Assembly (NCBI GenBank): GCA_013400975.1
Contig: WBMZ01008626.1
Span: forward strand, 1-64,000
Direction: 5' to 3'
Source: Atrichornis clamosus
Taxonomy: Eukaryota; Chordata; Aves; Passeriformes; Menuridae
Length of the DNA stretch: 64,000 nt
The position numbers and the translations under genes are program-made. Below the pieces are notes generated by a model. That model was not told the DNA's origin and searched no databases. It was given only the letters and a program-made list of their open reading frames with translations. The first letter of the stretch is position 1; the number at the start of each line of letters is the position of its first letter. Of this stretch, positions 60,001-64,000 are shown piece by piece.

Positions 60001-62801
60001 GCAGCCATCTCCTGAAGACAGTAGGCAACTGTCTCTGTGTACAGGCAGGCATGTAATTGTCTGCCACAGACCTGCTTTTCTTTTCTAATTTAATCACACC
60101 AGGTGGTTAAGTAAAACAGTCAACCCCTGTCAAACCACCAGTAAATCCTTATTAAACCACCATCATCAACATTTAATACATCCTTGCTTAAGAGCATACA
60201 CAGTTCACCTCTCAAGTTGCTTTGATGTGAAACCTAATTCCAGTAACAGAGGGATAAGATTGGGACGAAAAGCTTAGATATCATGACAAGTATTTCTCTC
60301 TTGAATAATAGCTGTTGTTCTTAAAAATTATGTTTGTTTTGGCTAGTTTTGTTGTTATTTTCTTTTTTTGTATTGCTGGAAACAGTATCAGTAGCCTATG
60401 TTGTCACAGAAAGTGCTAGTACTTTGTTACTGACTCATGTTTTCCTTCATTTCCCACCATTTATTGTGTTTGTCAGCTTTTCTGTTCAGACGATTTACTT
60501 AGGGCTAGCAAGATTGACATAGTTGGAACACACAGCCTAATAGTGTTTGCAGGTGGTCAGAGATGTGCTAACAATGTTCCAGTGTCATGGCTATTGGTCC
60601 TATTATTTGAGAACAAAAAGAACTGAGAGATTATTGAATAAAATTCTCCATAACAAACATTTATTCATAAAACTAGGCATGGTTCAGATGAGTAATAAGT
60701 GTTTCCTTTTCCACTGCTTCTTCACTGTAGAATTTGGGAAGCAGAGTGCTATCCTGGAAAGACCTTTGCATGAATTGAAGATTTTCTGGCCCTGGGGCTT
60801 GAAAGATGTCAAATGCCATGTCAAATTCTGCCTCCTTTTACCAGTTAACAGAATTGGTGGGGAAAACAGGCTCTGCTTGGAATGAAAGGAAAAGAAACAA
60901 ATGTTTTATATGCTGGTACACAGTTTCTGTGGATTATTTCCTTCTTAAGTGCAAAACCAAACCAAACAAACAGAAAAAGGAGTTAGGGGAGCAGAGTGTC
61001 TTCTTTATGTCTTTGTTCCACTGAGGGAAGTAGAACAAACACAAGAAAAACAAAATACGAGAAAGCTGAGAAATTACAAATGAGTAATGTATGAAAAGGT
61101 GCAATTTTTCTTTTCAAAGAGAAGAAAAACTTGCATCAAAAGGGCTGTGTTTGTTTTTCTTTCATAAGAAGAACAAAAGTATGAAGAGACTTTTCAGTCA
61201 ACTCCATCCATTTCTGCCAAAGAGCTTAGCTGAAAGAAAGCTGTGAATCCCTAAAGGGAAATACCTGAAAGGATATTAACCCTTTCTTGAAATACAGCAA
61301 AGGATTTCTGAGAAAAATGTACTGTAGCTGTGTGTAGAGTGGTAGTTGTTCTGCAATATTAGAAGGTGTTTTGAAACCTTGAGAAGAATGTTGTGTATTG
61401 GACTGTATGACAGCAGAGTGCCACTACAGTGTGTGCCTGGCTCCCCAGCATGTGAAAGATGCAGCACCTTTTATGCAAAGACTCTTCTACAAGATGGTTA
61501 TTCCATATATTATATTTGTTTCGTATCTAGCTAGCCTTCCTAGGACCGTAAATTCAATTTTAAGTTCCTGTAGTGAAACAGAAGAGTTTAGAAGTATCTA
61601 GTGGCTGTGAACGGGTTATTGCATGTATAACAGTGAAATAACTTTAAGTTATAACTTTAGCTACCCAGCAGCTCTTAAACTGAAAAACAAATCCTGATTT
61701 TCTGCATAGTCCTTTTCAAATAGAGAGTGCTCATTTATAACACAGAAGGCACATGAGACATTCAGATGGTGTTTTATTATCCCAAAAAGTGTGGGAGGAA
61801 ACATTCCCTGTTAAGTAAATTATTATTTTGCAGAGAACGGTGAAGAAAATGAGGGAAGGAGGAAATGGGGAAAATGAGTACGGGCAAAGAAATTTCTTCA
61901 GAATTTGTTTTTCTTTACCTTCCTTATTAAGTAACATAAGAATTTTCCATAGAGAGGGTTTCTTTCTGTTAGTCTCCTAGTTAGCTAAGAAAAAAGGCAA
62001 ATAAAGGTAATACAATTATGACTTTATTCTGTTCTTGTTCTTTTTCCTGTTCCATTGAAGAAACTCTGGCAGGACTCACAGTATTTCTTATATGTATCAC
62101 TCATTGTAAACTAGAACAGTTTATCCTGCTCATTCTTTATTTTGAATGACTACATAAATATAAAAATAAATCACTGTTCTTCCCTAAGTTGTTAGTCATG
62201 CAACAGAAACACGACATTTTATTATTCTCTTTAATTTCCTTGGAAACTGTAGGAATATCAATAATTATCACTTTATTGAGTGACTGCTGATAGCGTGATG
62301 TAGAAAATACACTTGCCTAAATATTTTGTAGTGTTTCGTACAAGTAGGAGGATATGTTGTATTGCTTCAAATCCATTTTCTTGTCAGAATTGAGAGCTGC
62401 AACCACTGCATTTCTGACAAGCAACCCATTTGTTTGAATTTCTAGATGTCATTCACATCCTTAATTCCAGGATTCCAAGTTAGTAATGCTATTCTGGAAT
62501 GGTGAGTCATACAAAATGGTTTTACCCAGCATTTAAGAATATATTTCATTTTAAATATAAATATAATGATGACAGATATATATGTGTGAGATAGGATAGT
62601 TGGTGTTATTAAGCACAAGATCTCTATGTCTTTCTACTTAACTGTAGGGAATTTATTGAAGCGCCGGCTTTCCTAAAGGTTCCTTCACGTTAAACAGATG
62701 GAAAGATGTGTGCTTATGTGGCAGTTCAGTTTCTCAAATATTTTTCTCGCTATTCGAAGAGAAGATTTAAAACCTCTTCAAGTTAAGCACATGAGCTGGA
62801 T
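57070..62801. other. Intergenic sequence, no gene seen
   Basis: 5.7 kb of AT-rich unique sequence with a GTTTG-rich run near 59870-59910. By recalled gene order this is the start of the long interval between EFHB and KCNH8. No coding exon recognised. Confidence 0.45.
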
Positions 62802-63143
62802 GGGTTTGGGGCTTTCAGCCTGGGGAAGGGAAGGCTCCCAGGAGACCTTAGATCAACCCCTCAGTACATAGAAAGAGGGTTTACAAGAGAGTTGGAGAGG
62901 GACTTTTTACAAGTGCATGGAATGAAAGGACAACGGGTGATGGATTTAAACTGAAAGAAAGCAGGTTTAGATTAGGTTCTAGGATGAAATTCTCGACTGT
63001 GAGGGTGGTGAGGCACTGAAACAGGTTGCCTGGAGAGGTTGTGGATGGGAGTGTTCAAGGCCAGACTGGATGGGGTTTTGAGCAGTCTGGTCTATTGAAA
63101 GATGTCCCTGCCCATGGCTGGGGGATTGGAACGAAACCATTCT
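62802..63143 (+). mobile_element. CR1 LINE 3' fragment, about 340 bp
   Basis: Contains TTTCAGCCTGGGGAAGGG, GTGAGGGTGGTGAGGCACTG, GAGTGTTCAAGGCCAGACTG, GTCTATTGAAAGATGTCCC and GGGGATTGGAACGAAACCAT in the CR1 order. It is the longest CR1 piece in the window, truncated at its 5' end as usual. Confidence 0.9.
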
Positions 63144-63491
63144 GCTTAAGTGATATTTCCAGACTCAGCACTTAATTAACTCTCCTAGAGGTTGGAGGGC
63201 ACATTTGTGCCCTCCATGTCTATTTACATTATATTACCACGTGGAAGAGAGGATTTTTCCTTGAAACTAATTTATTTGTGAGTTTGATTTACGACATTAT
63301 CTTTTTATAAAACAAAGACCTTGTCTTGTACCGCAGTGTTGGCTCAACATCTGCTGTTAATGATTCATGCAATTGAAAGCTATTGATTTCCTTCTAGATG
63401 GCAGTCAAAAGAGCGGGAAGAAATCCTTGCCGGTGGGATAACATCTAGAAGTTTTTAAACTCGGTGGTCCGCGAGCGGCAGTAGCGGCTCT

Positions 63492-63511
63492 GCCAACGGC
63501 AGGGGGCGCTC
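63492..63511 (+). promoter_or_regulatory. CTCF-like site
   Basis: GCCAACGGCAGGGGGCGCTC contains the strong CTCF core CAGGGGGCGC inside an isolated GC-rich patch in otherwise AT-rich DNA. The 5' part of the motif fits less well. Binding is inferred. Confidence 0.55.
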
Positions 63512-63846
63512 CAGGATTTCCAGAGCCGCGGCCGGGGAGTCCCGCAGGGATCTGGGGCTGTTGTCCGACGGAAGGAATTGCCCAACTCTTTGTTTTCCAA
63601 AGCCAATACCGTCAGGTGATGTTTTCCACTTCTGTCAGAGCCCCGTAATAAATGACGCCTCTTTCTCTGCACTGAAATCTGAGAGGGAGAGATTAATATG
63701 GGGATGTTTAATATTGCGTGTTCACTCTGGAAGGTGTAAATAACCTTCTCTGGGACAAATGTGATTCAATGATTCTGGAGTATTGTGATGTGCAAATAAA
63801 TACCTTATCACACTTTCTCCCCTGCTATACATGTCGGTAATTAATC

Positions 63847-63857
63847 GGGGGGGGGGG
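63847..63857 (+). repeat. Poly-G run (11 G)
   Basis: Eleven consecutive G. The length may vary or be miscalled in sequencing. Confidence 0.85.
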
Positions 63858-64000
63858 TTGTAGTATATGTATGACTGCTTTTCGACATTTAGATTTAAGC
63901 AGGTAAACGATTTTCAGTCAAGTTCAGTAAGTGTTAAACCAATGCACAGATGCTCAGAATATTTTTGTCTGTTAGGGTTAGCATAGCTACTATGTGCAGC

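Larger units (their letters stand above)
63144..64000. other. Right-edge flank with GC-rich patch and G11 run
   Basis: Mostly AT-rich, with a GC-rich patch at 63463-63560 and a run of eleven G at 63847-63857. No gene seen. Confidence 0.45.

Noticed and set aside
60547..60885. Open frame starting near an acceptor (TTTGCAG|GTG) that looked like an EFHB C-terminal exon (VVRDVL)
   Set aside because: Its phase does not match the upstream exon, it lies 8 kb beyond a good polyadenylation signal, and the similarity is only a few residues.
1..64000. CRISPR array, bacterial operon, tRNA or rRNA gene
   Set aside because: No regularly spaced repeats with spacers, no ribosome-binding-site gene strings and no recognisable tRNA or rRNA sequence. 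Everything fits a bird nuclear genome.

Overview
This window is vertebrate nuclear DNA, almost certainly from a bird. The genes are split by GT-AG introns. The interspersed repeats are mostly 3' tails of CR1-type LINEs, which are typical of bird and reptile genomes. The one well-preserved retroviral insertion is a solo LTR. CpG islands mark the promoters. I cannot name the species.

Two protein-coding genes are complete in their coding parts. RAB5A is on the minus strand: coding exons 16123-25315, non-coding first exon in a CpG island near 31.15-31.42 kb, 215 residues. EFHB (also called CFAP21) is on the plus strand: 12 coding exons 38039-52543, 565 residues from the best start codon, polyadenylation signal at 52607. 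Their promoters are about 6.5 kb apart, and transcription runs away from the gap between them.

Upstream of the RAB5A 3' end, about 9.26-10.01 kb (+), is a decayed exon of PP2D1 (protein phosphatase 2C-like). It has frameshifts, an in-frame stop and altered catalytic-loop residues, and no further PP2D1 exons are visible. By recalled vertebrate gene order (KAT2B, PP2D1, RAB5A, EFHB, KCNH8), the CpG-rich left edge is probably the upstream flank of minus-strand KAT2B. The right 11 kb would be the gene desert before KCNH8. Neither outer gene is seen directly.

Layout: 1-1.25 kb, two GC-rich islands; 1.25-9.25 kb, AT-rich sequence with no gene; 9.26-10.01 kb, PP2D1 relic; 10-14.7 kb, no gene; 14.75-31.4 kb, RAB5A; 31.65-31.84 kb, CR1 tail; 31.85-37.8 kb, no gene; 37.8-38.3 kb, EFHB island with a 50-bp minisatellite; 38.04-52.63 kb, EFHB; 56.185-57.064 kb, solo LTR with a 5-bp target-site duplication; 62.8-63.14 kb, CR1; 63.46-63.57 kb, small GC-rich patch with a CTCF-like motif.

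The genes do not form a pathway. RAB5A is a ubiquitous early-endosome GTPase and EFHB is a ciliary, calcium-binding microtubule inner protein. I found no convincing new multi-gene system. The most unusual structures are the minisatellite that supplies extra start codons upstream of EFHB and the PP2D1 relic.
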